From Magnetococcales bacterium WMHbin3 (GTDB taxonomy: Bacteria > Pseudomonadota > Magnetococcia > Magnetococcales > Magnetaquicoccaceae): DNA of 61,865 bases. The position numbers and the translations under genes are program-made. The stretch spans positions 1-61,865 of the forward strand of contig PDZX01000020.1 of the NCBI GenBank assembly GCA_002753185.1. Reading direction: 5' to 3'. The notes beneath the pieces were generated by a model. That model was not told the origin of the DNA. It saw nothing but the letters and a program-made list of their open reading frames with translations, and searched no databases. Shown here piece by piece: positions 20,579-29,310 of the stretch (position 1 is the stretch's first letter; each line of letters begins with the position of its first letter).

Positions 20579-20788
20579 ATGTCCCTGTCGAAACCGCGCC
20601 AGGAACGCCTGGTGGTCCTGACCATTCTGGGGGGCCTGGCCCTCAATTATCCTTTGCTGGCATTGTTCAGCCGCGCCGAGCTTTTCCTGGGGATCCCGGT
20701 GTTGTTGTTCTATCTTTTCGGCTTCTGGCTGATCTTCATCCTGCTGATGGCCGCCATCCTCAGGCGCAAAGGCGGGGAGAAACCGTGA
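20579..20788 (+). CDS. Small two-helix membrane protein preceding the SSS-kinase
   Basis: 69 residues with two hydrophobic segments (VVLTILGGLALNYPLLALF and VLLFYLFGFWLIFILLMAAI) ending in a basic tail RRKGGEK. I do not recognise a named family. Its stop codon overlaps the GTG start of the SSS-kinase, and it is placed like the small DUF485/DUF4212 partners of other SSS transporters, so it may be an accessory subunit of that protein. Confidence 0.75.
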   Translation: MSLSKPRQERLVVLTILGGLALNYPLLALFSRAELFLGIPVLLFYLFGFWLIFILLMAAILRRKGGEKP

Positions 20789-23520
20789 ACCTCTCCTGGT
20801 CGTGGCTGGCGCCGCTGCTATCGATCCTCTACCTGGGCCTGCTGTTCGCGGTGGCCTATTATGCGGACTGGCGGGCGGCCAGGGATCGCTCCCTGATCCG
20901 CTCGCCCTTCGTCTACGCCCTCTCCATCGCGGTCTACTGCACCTCGTGGACCTATTACGGCAGCGTGGGGCGGGCGGCGGTGGGCGGCATCGGTTTTCTG
21001 CCGATCTTTCTGGGACCGACGCTGATCGCGGCCCTGTGGTGGCTGATCCTGGGCAAGATCATCGCCATCTCCAAGCGCAACCACATCACCTCGATCGCCG
21101 ACTTCATCGCCTCCCGCTATGGCAAGTCGCCGGTGCTGGGGGGCATGGTGACCCTGTTCGTGGTGATCGGCATCATGCCCTACATCGCCCTCCAGTTGAA
21201 GGCCATCGCCGTCAGTCTGGAGGTACTCATCCGCCACATGGACGCCGGATTCGCCAGCAACGCCCCCTTCGTGCCGTGGCGGGACACCGCCTTTTACGTG
21301 GCCATGCTGCTGGCCCTCTTTGCCATCCTCTTCGGCACCCGCCACCTGGACGCCAGCGAACGGCACGAGGGGCTGGTGGCGGCCATCGCCTTCGAGTCCA
21401 TCGTCAAGCTGGGGGCCTTCCTGGCGGTGGGTCTGTTCGTCACTTTCGGTTTGTTCGATGGGTTCGGGGATCTGTTCGGCCAGGCGCTGGCCAACCCGGA
21501 GCTGGCGCGCCTGATGACCTTCGAGGCGATTCCGGGGGGCTACTCCTCCTGGCTGGCCATGACCTTTCTGGCCATGATGGCCGTGATGTTCCTGCCCCGG
21601 CAGTTCCAGGTCCTGGTGGTGGAGAACGTCAACGAAAGCCATTTGCGCCAGGCCTCCTGGCTGTTTCCCCTCTATCTGCTGGCCTTCAATTTATTCGTGT
21701 TTCCCATTGCCCTGGCGGGCCGTCTGCTGTTCGCGGATGGCAGCGTGGACCCGGACACCTTCGTCCTGGTCCTGCCGATTCTAGGCCAGCAGGAGTGGCT
21801 GGCGCCACTGGTTTATCTGGGGGGTCTGTCGGCGGCGACCAGCATGGTGATCGTCGAGGCGATCGCCATGTCCATCATGGTGGGCAACGACCTGGTGTTG
21901 CCGTTCTTTCTGCAATTCCGCAAGGCGCTGCGCGAGGACCTCTCCGGGATCATCCTGACCATCCGCCGGGGCATCATCGTGGCGTTGATGTTGTTGGGCT
22001 ATCTCTATTTCCGGCTGCTGGGCGAATCCCATACCCTGGTCGGCATAGGCATGGTGTCGTTCGCGGCGGTGGCGCAGTTCGCCCCCGCGATCCTGCTCGG
22101 CATCTTCTGGACCGGGGCCAGCCGGCGTGGCGCTTTGGCAGGGGTGTTGACCGGCTTTCTGATCTGGACTCATACGTTGCTGCTGGCCTCCTTCGCCAAA
22201 TCGGGCTGGATCGCACCCGCGTTTCTGACAGAAGGCCCGTGGGGCATCGGCTGGCTGAAGCCGGAGGCGCTCTTCGGCCTGACCGGCTTCGATCCCATCA
22301 CCCATTCGGTGTTCTGGAGCATCCTGTGCAACAGCGGGGTGATGGTGGTGATTTCGCTCTTCGACCGGCAGACCGCCGTGGAGCAGATTCAGGCGCAGAA
22401 TTTCGTCAATGTCTTTCAGAAGGGGGCCAGGGGGGGCAACGAATACCTGTGGAGCGGTTTCGTCTCCGTGGGGGAGTTGCGTCATTTGCTGGCCCGCTTC
22501 ATCGGTCCGCTGGCGGCGGAGGAGGATTTCGCCGCATATCACCGTCAGCGTCATCTGCAGCCGGGCGATGACGCGCAGGCCCCCGCCAATCTGGTGGCGT
22601 TCGCCGAGAAACGGCTGACCGGGGCCATTGGTTCGGCCTCGGCGCGGGTGATGATTTCGTCGGCGGTCAAGGGCGAGGAGTTGGATCTGCAAGGGGTGAT
22701 GCGCATCCTGGACGAGACCAGTCAGGTGATCGAATACAGTCAGCGTCTGGAGCTGAAATCCCGCCAGTTGGAGGCCGCCACCCTGCAACTGCGGGAGGCC
22801 AACGAACAGTTGCGGGAGCTGGACCGCATGAAGGACGAATTCATCTCCACGGTGAGTCACGAGTTGCGCACCCCCTTGACCTCGATTCGCGCCTTTTCCG
22901 AGATTTTGCGCGACAACGAGGAGATGAATCTGGACGAGCGGCGCAATTTCACCGACATCATCGTCAAGGAGGCCGAGCGGTTGAGCCGGTTGGTCAATCA
23001 GATCCTGGATCTGGCCAAGATCGACGCGGGCAGGATGGAATGGCATGTGGTGGAGGTGGACCTGCCGCTGCTGGCCAGGGAGGCGATCGACGCCACCCGG
23101 CAGTTGTTCGACAACAAGCAGGTGCGTCTGGTCAACAAGGTGCCGGAGATCTCCTGCAAGCGGATGGCGGATCGGGACAAGATCATGCAGGTGATCATCA
23201 ATCTATTGTCCAATGCGGTGAAATTCTGTGCTCCGCAAACGGGAGAAGTATGCATCGAGTGGCGGGAGACCGGGGAGGGCGTCGGCCTGGCCGTGGTGGA
23301 CAACGGGCCGGGGATTCCGGTGGGGGAACTGGAAAAAGTGTTCGAGAAATTCCATCAGGTGAATCAGGGTGGGCTGGAGTGGCCGTTGGGGAGCGGGCTG
23401 GGTTTGACCATCAGTCAGCGCATCATCGAGCGGCATCGGGGACGCATCTGGGTGGAGAGCACTCCTGGGGAGGGGTCGGCCTTTATTTTTACAGTGCCGC
23501 ATCCGGAGCCGTCGTCTTGA
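20785..23520 (+). CDS. crbS: SSS-family transporter fused to a histidine kinase (CrbS/CbrA type)
   Basis: 911 residues with a GTG start. Residues 1 to about 520 form a sodium:solute symporter-like membrane domain (YALSIAVYCTSWTYYGSVGR; FLPRQFQVLVVEN). A linker at about 530-670 fits the STAC region. Then HisKA with VSHELRTPLTSIRAFS and HATPase_c (LLSNAVKF, DNGPGIPVGEL, GSGLGLTISQRI). There is no PAS domain and no receiver. By family, such kinases control acs expression in Vibrio and Pseudomonas in response to short carboxylates. The place in the acs-actP operon and the nearby receiver-only gene suggest the same circuit here. The 3' end overlaps the converging MNT gene by 32 bp. Confidence 0.9.
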   Translation: MNLSWSWLAPLLSILYLGLLFAVAYYADWRAARDRSLIRSPFVYALSIAVYCTSWTYYGSVGRAAVGGIGFLPIFLGPTLIAALWWLILGKIIAISKRNHITSIADFIASRYGKSPVLGGMVTLFVVIGIMPYIALQLKAIAVSLEVLIRHMDAGFASNAPFVPWRDTAFYVAMLLALFAILFGTRHLDASERHEGLVAAIAFESIVKLGAFLAVGLFVTFGLFDGFGDLFGQALANPELARLMTFEAIPGGYSSWLAMTFLAMMAVMFLPRQFQVLVVENVNESHLRQASWLFPLYLLAFNLFVFPIALAGRLLFADGSVDPDTFVLVLPILGQQEWLAPLVYLGGLSAATSMVIVEAIAMSIMVGNDLVLPFFLQFRKALREDLSGIILTIRRGIIVALMLLGYLYFRLLGESHTLVGIGMVSFAAVAQFAPAILLGIFWTGASRRGALAGVLTGFLIWTHTLLLASFAKSGWIAPAFLTEGPWGIGWLKPEALFGLTGFDPITHSVFWSILCNSGVMVVISLFDRQTAVEQIQAQNFVNVFQKGARGGNEYLWSGFVSVGELRHLLARFIGPLAAEEDFAAYHRQRHLQPGDDAQAPANLVAFAEKRLTGAIGSASARVMISSAVKGEELDLQGVMRILDETSQVIEYSQRLELKSRQLEAATLQLREANEQLRELDRMKDEFISTVSHELRTPLTSIRAFSEILRDNEEMNLDERRNFTDIIVKEAERLSRLVNQILDLAKIDAGRMEWHVVEVDLPLLAREAIDATRQLFDNKQVRLVNKVPEISCKRMADRDKIMQVIINLLSNAVKFCAPQTGEVCIEWRETGEGVGLAVVDNGPGIPVGELEKVFEKFHQVNQGGLEWPLGSGLGLTISQRIIERHRGRIWVESTPGEGSAFIFTVPHPEPSS

Positions 23521-23866
23521 GAAAACCCATTGCCGACCGAGCTTCTGGATAAATAATCAGCCCTTCGCGGCGCACGATGTCGATCAAGGGGATGCGATCC
23601 TCTGCTTCCCATTGGCGCAAGCCCACGCCGACCGGTTCGATGCGCACATCCGCTTGCAGGGTGGCATGCCAGATATGGTTGATATCTTCCCGCCGTTTGG
23701 GACCGTCGAAAAGGGAGGAGACCACCATGACATCGATATCACTCCATTCCGTCTCCTCTCCACGGGCGTGGGAACCATACAAAACGGCAAATTCAACGAG
23801 TATGCCCTCCTGGTTGAGCACCCGGATATAATGCCTGACTGCTTCTACAATCGCCTGATCAGCCAT
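23489..23866 (-). CDS. mntA: Minimal nucleotidyltransferase (MNT), antitoxin-type partner of HEPN protein
   Basis: 125 residues with the MNT signature FAVLYGSHARGEETEWSDID (residues about 27-46), giving the GSxxRGxxxxxSDxD active site. In HEPN/MNT systems the MNT protein neutralises its HEPN partner, in studied cases by AMP transfer. The start overlaps the end of the HEPN gene by 22 bp. The last ten codons overlap the end of the SSS-kinase gene on the other strand, so the pair seems to have been inserted, or to have decayed, right against that operon. Confidence 0.88.
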   Translation of the reverse strand: MADQAIVEAVRHYIRVLNQEGILVEFAVLYGSHARGEETEWSDIDVMVVSSLFDGPKRREDINHIWHATLQADVRIEPVGVGLRQWEAEDRIPLIDIVRREGLIIYPEARSAMGFLKTTAPDAAL

Positions 23867-24222
23867 GTTCGCACCTCTTCGGCTTGTCGAACGGTTCTCG
23901 CCGCCTCCTCTGGAGAGGGAGGCGGTCCGAGTTCGGTGGCATAGCGACCTTCCAGGCAGTAACTGTTCAACTCGGCAAGCAATTTGCTCTGTTGCACATC
24001 CAATGCGAGGTTGGCTCGCTGCATGAGACGCAATAAATTGTGGATTTTCGGGGGATCCTCCTCCGTTACCCGGCAGACATGGGCTTTGAGGATCTTCTCC
24101 AGGCTCAAATGAAGAAAAAAGAGGCCATGACGCAGTTTGCCTCTTTGAATCAGGTCCACCGCCACCTCCCAATCCTCGTCGGAACCGGTGCGCCAGTAAT
24201 CGATTTTGTTGGTCGTATTCAT
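23845..24222 (-). CDS. hepT: HEPN-domain protein (probable toxin of HEPN/MNT pair)
   Basis: 125 residues, all-helical HEPN domain. The segment RHGLFFLHLSLEKILKAHV matches the family core (R-x6-H, then LEKxLKA). HEPN proteins of this kind are commonly ribonucleases or substrate-binding partners of MNT proteins. It is first of a two-gene minus-strand operon and overlaps the MNT start. No clear ribosome site was seen before the ATG. Confidence 0.85.
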   Translation of the reverse strand: MNTTNKIDYWRTGSDEDWEVAVDLIQRGKLRHGLFFLHLSLEKILKAHVCRVTEEDPPKIHNLLRLMQRANLALDVQQSKLLAELNSYCLEGRYATELGPPPSPEEAARTVRQAEEVRTWLIRRL

Positions 24223-24350
24223 AGGTCATATGTCCTGCCGATGGTCCTGCGCCCCTGCCTGTCGAAGGCTGGCGTCACAGGTGAAAGCGTAACATCGCCC
24301 GTCCCGCCGTTCAACCGGAATGCGCGCAAGCAAGACCCGCATGCGGGCGT

Positions 24351-24380
24351 TGGACAGCCGCCTCCCGTTCGTGCTATAGT
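24351..24380 (+). promoter_or_regulatory. Candidate extended -10 promoter for the radical SAM operon
   Basis: TGGACA at 24351-24356, an 18-bp spacer, and TGCTATAGT (extended -10) ending at 24380. The expected transcription start near 24387 coincides with an upstream in-frame ATG and so favours the later start at 24429 for the protein. Confidence 0.45.
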
Positions 24381-24428
24381 GAGGAGATGGCAGGATTTCG
24401 TAATTCCCGATGGAGTGGGGCCTCTTGC

Positions 24429-25382
24429 ATGAATGTGTTTTTATACCATGTGGAAAAATGGACCGGATGCCCGGAGCTGCGCGGTCGCTCCCTGGAGACG
24501 CTGCAAGTCAATCTCGGGCTGCGCTGCACCCTGGAATGCCACCATTGTCACCTGGGCGCCTCGCCGCGCCGCAAGGAGACGATGAGCGGCGCGCTGATGG
24601 ACCGCCTCCTGGAGTGGCTGCGCCACGCCCCCTGCAAGACCGTGGACCTCACCGGGGGGGCGCCGGAACTCCACCCCCGGCTGCGACCGTTCATCGCCGG
24701 ATTGCGCGGCCTGGGCATGGAAATCCTCCTGCGCACCAACCTGGCGGTCATGATGGAACCGGAACAGGAAGCGCTGCCCCGCTTCCTCGCGGACATGGGG
24801 GTCCACCTGATCGGTTCCCTGCCCTGCTATCTGGAACGGAATGTCGATGCCCAGCGCGGCGCCGGGACCTTCCGGCGTTCCCTGGAGGCGATCCGGCGGC
24901 TCAATCGTCACGGTTACGGCATACGACCCGGCCTGCCGTTGACACTGGTCTACAACCCCGCCGGCCCCTTCCTGCCCCCGGACCAGGAACATCTGGAACA
25001 GGAGTACCGCCGCATCCTGCAAAAGGAGCACGGCCTCTCCTTCACCCGGCTCATCGCCATGGCCAACATGCCCATCGGCCGGTTTCAGGCCCTGCTGCGC
25101 CACCAGGGCGCGGAGAGGGCCTATCTGACCACCCTGGAACGGGCCTTCAATCCGCACACCCTGGATGGCCTGATGTGCCGCAAGCAAATCAGCGTCCGCT
25201 GGGACGGTCGGCTGTTCGACTGCGACTTCAACATGGCCCTGGACATGCCGGTCAACGCCGGTCATGCCGGCGAGGCGCAGCTCGAGGAGGCGCTGGCGGA
25301 GCGGCTCATCGTGACCGGCAATCATTGCCTGGCCTGCGCCGCCGGGGCAGGATCCTCCTGTTCGGGCGCGCTGGCGGCATGA
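24429..25382 (+). CDS. arsS: ArsS-like radical SAM/Cys-rich domain protein
   Basis: 317 residues. The radical SAM cluster motif CTLECHHCHLGASP is seen after LQVNLGLR, and the C-terminal Cys-rich domain ends NHCLACAAGAGSSCSGA, which matches the family called ArsS (arsenosugar biosynthesis) or radical SAM/Cys-rich. The ArsS function is known for some members only, and no arsenic methyltransferase or other ars gene is nearby, so the substrate here is uncertain. The start MNVFLYH is preceded by GGAGTGGGG; the ATG at 24387 abuts its purine run and is less likely. The stop overlaps the next gene's start (ATGA). Confidence 0.85.
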   Translation: MNVFLYHVEKWTGCPELRGRSLETLQVNLGLRCTLECHHCHLGASPRRKETMSGALMDRLLEWLRHAPCKTVDLTGGAPELHPRLRPFIAGLRGLGMEILLRTNLAVMMEPEQEALPRFLADMGVHLIGSLPCYLERNVDAQRGAGTFRRSLEAIRRLNRHGYGIRPGLPLTLVYNPAGPFLPPDQEHLEQEYRRILQKEHGLSFTRLIAMANMPIGRFQALLRHQGAERAYLTTLERAFNPHTLDGLMCRKQISVRWDGRLFDCDFNMALDMPVNAGHAGEAQLEEALAERLIVTGNHCLACAAGAGSSCSGALAA

Positions 25383-25933
25383 CCACCATGAGTCATCAGG
25401 GCCAGATTCATCAATTGCAGGCCTCCTACTCCGTGGAGCAGGATCGGGTGCTGCTGCGCGTCAGCACCTCGGATCACGCGGAGTATCGCTTCTGGCTGAC
25501 CCGCCGCTTCATCCAGCGGCTCTGGGAGGGGTTGCGTCACCATCTGGAAACCCGCCACCGCATCGCGGAATCGGATCCGAAGGCACGCGCCGCGCTCCTG
25601 GAGTTCATGCACCAGAGCGCCACCGCGCAGGTCGATTTCGCCTCGCCCTATCAGGAGGACTCGGAGACCGTCACCCCCCTGGGCCGGGAACCGATCCTGG
25701 TGACGCGGGCCACCCTGGGCGTGGCGCCGGAACAGGAGGAACTCGTCCGGCTCGGCCTCAATCCGGCCGAGGGCGAGGGGTTGGAATTGACCCTGGACAC
25801 GCAACTTATGCACGGTTTTTGCAAACTGTTGGCGGAAGCCATGAGCCACGCCGAATGGGATCTGGATCTGGGTTTCATCAATTTCGATCCACTCCCGGTG
25901 CTTTCCGAACAGGGAGGCCAGGTATTGCACTGA
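25379..25933 (+). CDS. Conserved-looking hypothetical protein coupled to ArsS-like gene
   Basis: 184 residues, no signal peptide or membrane segment, acidic. I do not recognise a family. The N-terminus (QIHQLQASYSVEQDRVLLRV) reads as a beta-rich start, with helices near FIQRLWEGLRHHLETRH and a charged middle. The 4-bp overlap with the radical SAM gene suggests one operon. MSHQGQ at 25388 is an alternative start. Confidence 0.7.
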   Translation: MTTMSHQGQIHQLQASYSVEQDRVLLRVSTSDHAEYRFWLTRRFIQRLWEGLRHHLETRHRIAESDPKARAALLEFMHQSATAQVDFASPYQEDSETVTPLGREPILVTRATLGVAPEQEELVRLGLNPAEGEGLELTLDTQLMHGFCKLLAEAMSHAEWDLDLGFINFDPLPVLSEQGGQVLH

Positions 25934-26014
25934 CCGCCACTCACGCCGGCCCCCCCGACGGATCGGGAGGCGGCATTTCATTCATTTTCTTCACGCAATC
26001 GTATCGGGGATGTC

Positions 26015-27343
26015 ATGCAAGTCACTGTGGAAAAAACGGCTACCTTCGACCGCCAGGTCACCATCCGGATTCCGGCTGCCGAGGTGGATCACCAACTGGA
26101 CCAGGAGTTGCATCGCCTGGCGCAAACCGTCAAGCTGCCGGGCTTCCGTCCCGGCAAGGTGCCCAGACACCATCTGGAATCCCGCTTCCGGGACCATCTG
26201 AACGGCGCGGTCATGGAGCAACTGCTCAAGACGAGCTATCCCACAGTGCTGCGTCAGGAGTCCCTGGTCCCGGTGGACGAACCCGACATGAACCTGGGAG
26301 AGCTGCAACGGGGCCACGATTTCGTCTACGTGGCCAGGATTCAGGTGATGCCGGAAGTGGAGCCGCAAGGGTACCGCGGGCTGGAGTTGACCCGGCGCGC
26401 CCCGCAGGTGACGGATCAGGACGTGGATGCGGCGCTGGAAAAGCTGCGCGAGTCCATGGCCCGCTTCGAGGCGCAGGAAGGCGCGACCGCCAATCCGGGT
26501 GACCAGGTGGTGATGGATTTCACCGGTTACGTGGACGACGCGCCCTTCGAGGGCGGGGAGGCCACGGGGTATGTCCTGGAACTGGGCAGCGGTCGTTTCA
26601 TCCCCGGTTTCGAGGATCAGCTCATCGGCGGTAGCGTCGGCGAGGAGCGGGAGGTGCGGGTCACCTTCCCGGAGCAGTACGGCGCCCCCCACCTGGCCGG
26701 CAAGGAAGCTTTGTTCCGCTGCCGGATCAACGAGGTGCGGGCACGGGTGCTGCCCCCGCTGGACGACGCGCTGGCCGAGGCGGCCAATGTGGCGGAAGGG
26801 GGTTTGGCCCGTCTGCGCGAGTCGCTGGCGGAAACGATCCGCGAAGAGGCGGAACGGGGCGCGGAACGCCTCCTGCATCGGCAGATCCGCAAACAGCTCG
26901 TGCAGGCCAATCCCATGGAACTCCCGGAGCGGATGCTGGAACGGGAACGCAATTCCATGGTCGAATACGCCAAGCGGGAGTACCAGATCAAAGGATTGGA
27001 TCCGGCGCAGGCCGGCTTGACCGACGAAGTGCTGGCGGCCGGCTTCAAGGACGCGGCGGCAAGGCGCGTGACCCTCGGTCTGCTGCTCTCCGCGATTGCG
27101 ACCAGGGAGAACCTCACAGCGGACGAGGCCAAGGTGGCCCAACGGATCGGCCAGCTCGCCGCCGCCTACGGTCCACAGGCGGGGAATTTCAAGAAATGGC
27201 TGCAAAACGACCCCAACCGCATGGAGGAGATCCGCGATACCGTGCTCGAGGATACCGTGTTGGAATGGATCGTGCAGCATGGCGTGGTCACCGAGGAGAG
27301 CTGCGCCGCCGGAGAGATGTTCGACCAGGATGAGCAAGAGTGA
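26015..27343 (+). CDS. tig: Trigger factor (ribosome-associated chaperone, peptidyl-prolyl isomerase)
   Basis: 442 residues. The ribosome-binding signature [16 protein letters not shown] is at about 45-60, the FKBP-type isomerase domain at about 160-245 ([31 protein letters not shown]), and a C-terminal helical chaperone domain to the end. It acts at the ribosome exit site on nascent chains. It heads the usual tig-clpP-clpX-lon-hup order. The ribosome site before the ATG is weak (GGGGATGTC). Confidence 0.96.
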   Translation: MQVTVEKTATFDRQVTIRIPAAEVDHQLDQELHRLAQTVKLPGFRPGKVPRHHLESRFRDHLNGAVMEQLLKTSYPTVLRQESLVPVDEPDMNLGELQRGHDFVYVARIQVMPEVEPQGYRGLELTRRAPQVTDQDVDAALEKLRESMARFEAQEGATANPGDQVVMDFTGYVDDAPFEGGEATGYVLELGSGRFIPGFEDQLIGGSVGEEREVRVTFPEQYGAPHLAGKEALFRCRINEVRARVLPPLDDALAEAANVAEGGLARLRESLAETIREEAERGAERLLHRQIRKQLVQANPMELPERMLERERNSMVEYAKREYQIKGLDPAQAGLTDEVLAAGFKDAAARRVTLGLLLSAIATRENLTADEAKVAQRIGQLAAAYGPQAGNFKKWLQNDPNRMEEIRDTVLEDTVLEWIVQHGVVTEESCAAGEMFDQDEQE

Positions 27344-27357
27344 AAGGTGATACGACG

Positions 27358-27966
27358 ATGAATCTCGTGCCTATGGTGATCGAAACCACCAATCGTGGAG
27401 AGCGGGCGTACGACATCTACTCTCGACTCCTCAAGGAAAGGGTGATATTTCTGGTGGGGCCGGTCAACGATCATTCGGCCAATCTGGTCATTGCCCAGCT
27501 CCTGTTCCTGGAATCGGAAAATCCGGAAAAGGACATCCATTTCTACATCAACAGCCCTGGGGGGCTGGTGACCGCCGGTCTGGCGATCTACGACACCATG
27601 CAATTCATCCGTCCGGATGTCAGCACCCTGTGCATCGGCCAGGCCGCCAGCATGGGGGCGGTGCTGCTTGCCGCCGGCGCGAAGGGGAAACGGCTCCTGC
27701 TACCGAACTCCCGCGTCATGATCCACCAGCCCTCCGGCGGGTTTCAGGGCCAGGCCGAGGACATCCAGATTCAGGCCAAGGAGATCATGCGCATCCGCGA
27801 GCGCCTGAACGCCATCCTGGCCAAGCATACCGGTCAGCCCGTGCGGCGCATCGCCCGCGACGTGGACCGTGACTACTTCCTGGAGGCCAAGGAGGCCTGC
27901 GATTACGGCCTGGCCGACCGGGTGATCGAACAGCGGGAGCTGCCGAAATCCGATGACGAAACGTAA
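27358..27966 (+). CDS. clpP: ATP-dependent Clp protease proteolytic subunit
   Basis: 202 residues. Catalytic triad visible: Ser in [14 protein letters not shown], His in [11 protein letters not shown], and Asp in the [11 protein letters not shown] region. It forms the two-ring peptidase that works with ClpX. The start MNLVPMVIE has AAAGGTG upstream; a GTG 18 bp earlier overlaps tig and is less likely. Fifteen bp separate it from tig. Confidence 0.97.
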   Translation: MNLVPMVIETTNRGERAYDIYSRLLKERVIFLVGPVNDHSANLVIAQLLFLESENPEKDIHFYINSPGGLVTAGLAIYDTMQFIRPDVSTLCIGQAASMGAVLLAAGAKGKRLLLPNSRVMIHQPSGGFQGQAEDIQIQAKEIMRIRERLNAILAKHTGQPVRRIARDVDRDYFLEAKEACDYGLADRVIEQRELPKSDDET

Positions 27967-27996
27967 TTCAACTCCAAAAATGACGAGTCGAGATCC

Positions 27997-29271
27997 ATGG
28001 CGAAGAAACTGACCGATCCGGGAAACGTCCTGCACTGCTCCTTCTGCGGCAAGACCCAGCACGAGGTGCGCAAGCTGATCGCGGGACCATCGGTGTTCAT
28101 CTGCAACGAATGTGTCGAGTTGTGCCGCGACATCATCAAGGAGGAGAAGAGCGACGGCAGTTTGCGCAAGCAGCGCCCCGGCATTCCCCCGCCAAGGGAG
28201 ATCAAGAACACCCTGGACGAATATGTCGTCGGCCAGGAGAAGGCGAAACGGATCCTGTCGGTGGCGGTGTACAACCACTACAAACGGCTGGAGAGCCAAC
28301 AGGGCGGCGCCAAGGAAGAGGTGGAGATCGCCAAGAGCAATCTGTTGCTCATCGGTCCCACCGGCTGCGGCAAGACCCTGCTGGCCCAGACCCTGGCGCG
28401 CATCCTGGATGTCCCCTTCACCATCACGGACGCCACCACCCTCACCGAGGCCGGCTACGTGGGCGAGGATGTGGAAAACATCATCCTGCGCCTGCTGCAG
28501 GCCGCAGACAACGATGTGGAGAAGGCGCAACGGGGGATCGTCTTCATCGACGAGATTGACAAAATCTCCCGCAAGTCGGAAAATCCCTCCATCACCCGCG
28601 ACGTTTCCGGCGAGGGAGTCCAGCAGGCCCTGCTGAAGATCATCGAAGGGACCATCGCCAGCGTCCCGCCCCAGGGTGGCCGCAAGCATCCGCAGCAGGA
28701 GTACCTGCAGGTGGACACCACCAATATCCTCATCATCTGCGGTGGCGCTTTCAACGGTCTGGAAAAGGTGATCGAACGGCGTTCCAACAAACACCACGGT
28801 ATCGGCTTCGGCGCGGAGGTGAAGGCCGTTGGCGAGTCGGGCCGCAGGGTGAACGAACTGCTGGCCATGCTGGAGCCGGAGGATCTGTTGCAGTTCGGCC
28901 TGATTCCGGAGTTCGTGGGCCGCCTGCCGGTGATCGCCACCCTGGACGAGCTGGACCAGGACGCGCTGATCCGGATCATGCGCGAGCCGCGCAACGCCCT
29001 GCTCAAGCAGTACGCCAAGCTGCTGGGCATGGAAGGGGTCAAGCTGACCTTCACGGACGAAGCGGTGCGGGCCGTGGCCCGGAAGGCCATCAAGCACAAG
29101 ACCGGCGCGCGGGGACTGCGCGCCATTCTGGAAGCGGTCCTGTTGGGGGTGATGTTCGACATCCCCTCCATGCCCGGCGTGACGGAAGTGGTGATCAACC
29201 AGGAGTGCATCGAGAACAAGGCGGAACCGCTCCTCATCTACGAAGAGACCGCCCGCGAGCTGCAGGCCTGA
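27997..29271 (+). CDS. clpX: ATP-dependent Clp protease ATP-binding subunit ClpX
   Basis: 424 residues: N-terminal zinc finger ([11 protein letters not shown] then ICNECVELC), AAA+ module with Walker A GPTGCGKT and Walker [10 protein letters not shown], and the pore-type segment GYVGEDVE. Unfolds and feeds substrates to ClpP. It follows clpP by 30 bp. Confidence 0.97.
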   Translation: MAKKLTDPGNVLHCSFCGKTQHEVRKLIAGPSVFICNECVELCRDIIKEEKSDGSLRKQRPGIPPPREIKNTLDEYVVGQEKAKRILSVAVYNHYKRLESQQGGAKEEVEIAKSNLLLIGPTGCGKTLLAQTLARILDVPFTITDATTLTEAGYVGEDVENIILRLLQAADNDVEKAQRGIVFIDEIDKISRKSENPSITRDVSGEGVQQALLKIIEGTIASVPPQGGRKHPQQEYLQVDTTNILIICGGAFNGLEKVIERRSNKHHGIGFGAEVKAVGESGRRVNELLAMLEPEDLLQFGLIPEFVGRLPVIATLDELDQDALIRIMREPRNALLKQYAKLLGMEGVKLTFTDEAVRAVARKAIKHKTGARGLRAILEAVLLGVMFDIPSMPGVTEVVINQECIENKAEPLLIYEETARELQA

Positions 29272-29310
29272 CCGGACAATACCCATCCAAGGAGCAAGAG
29301 TACTACCCCC

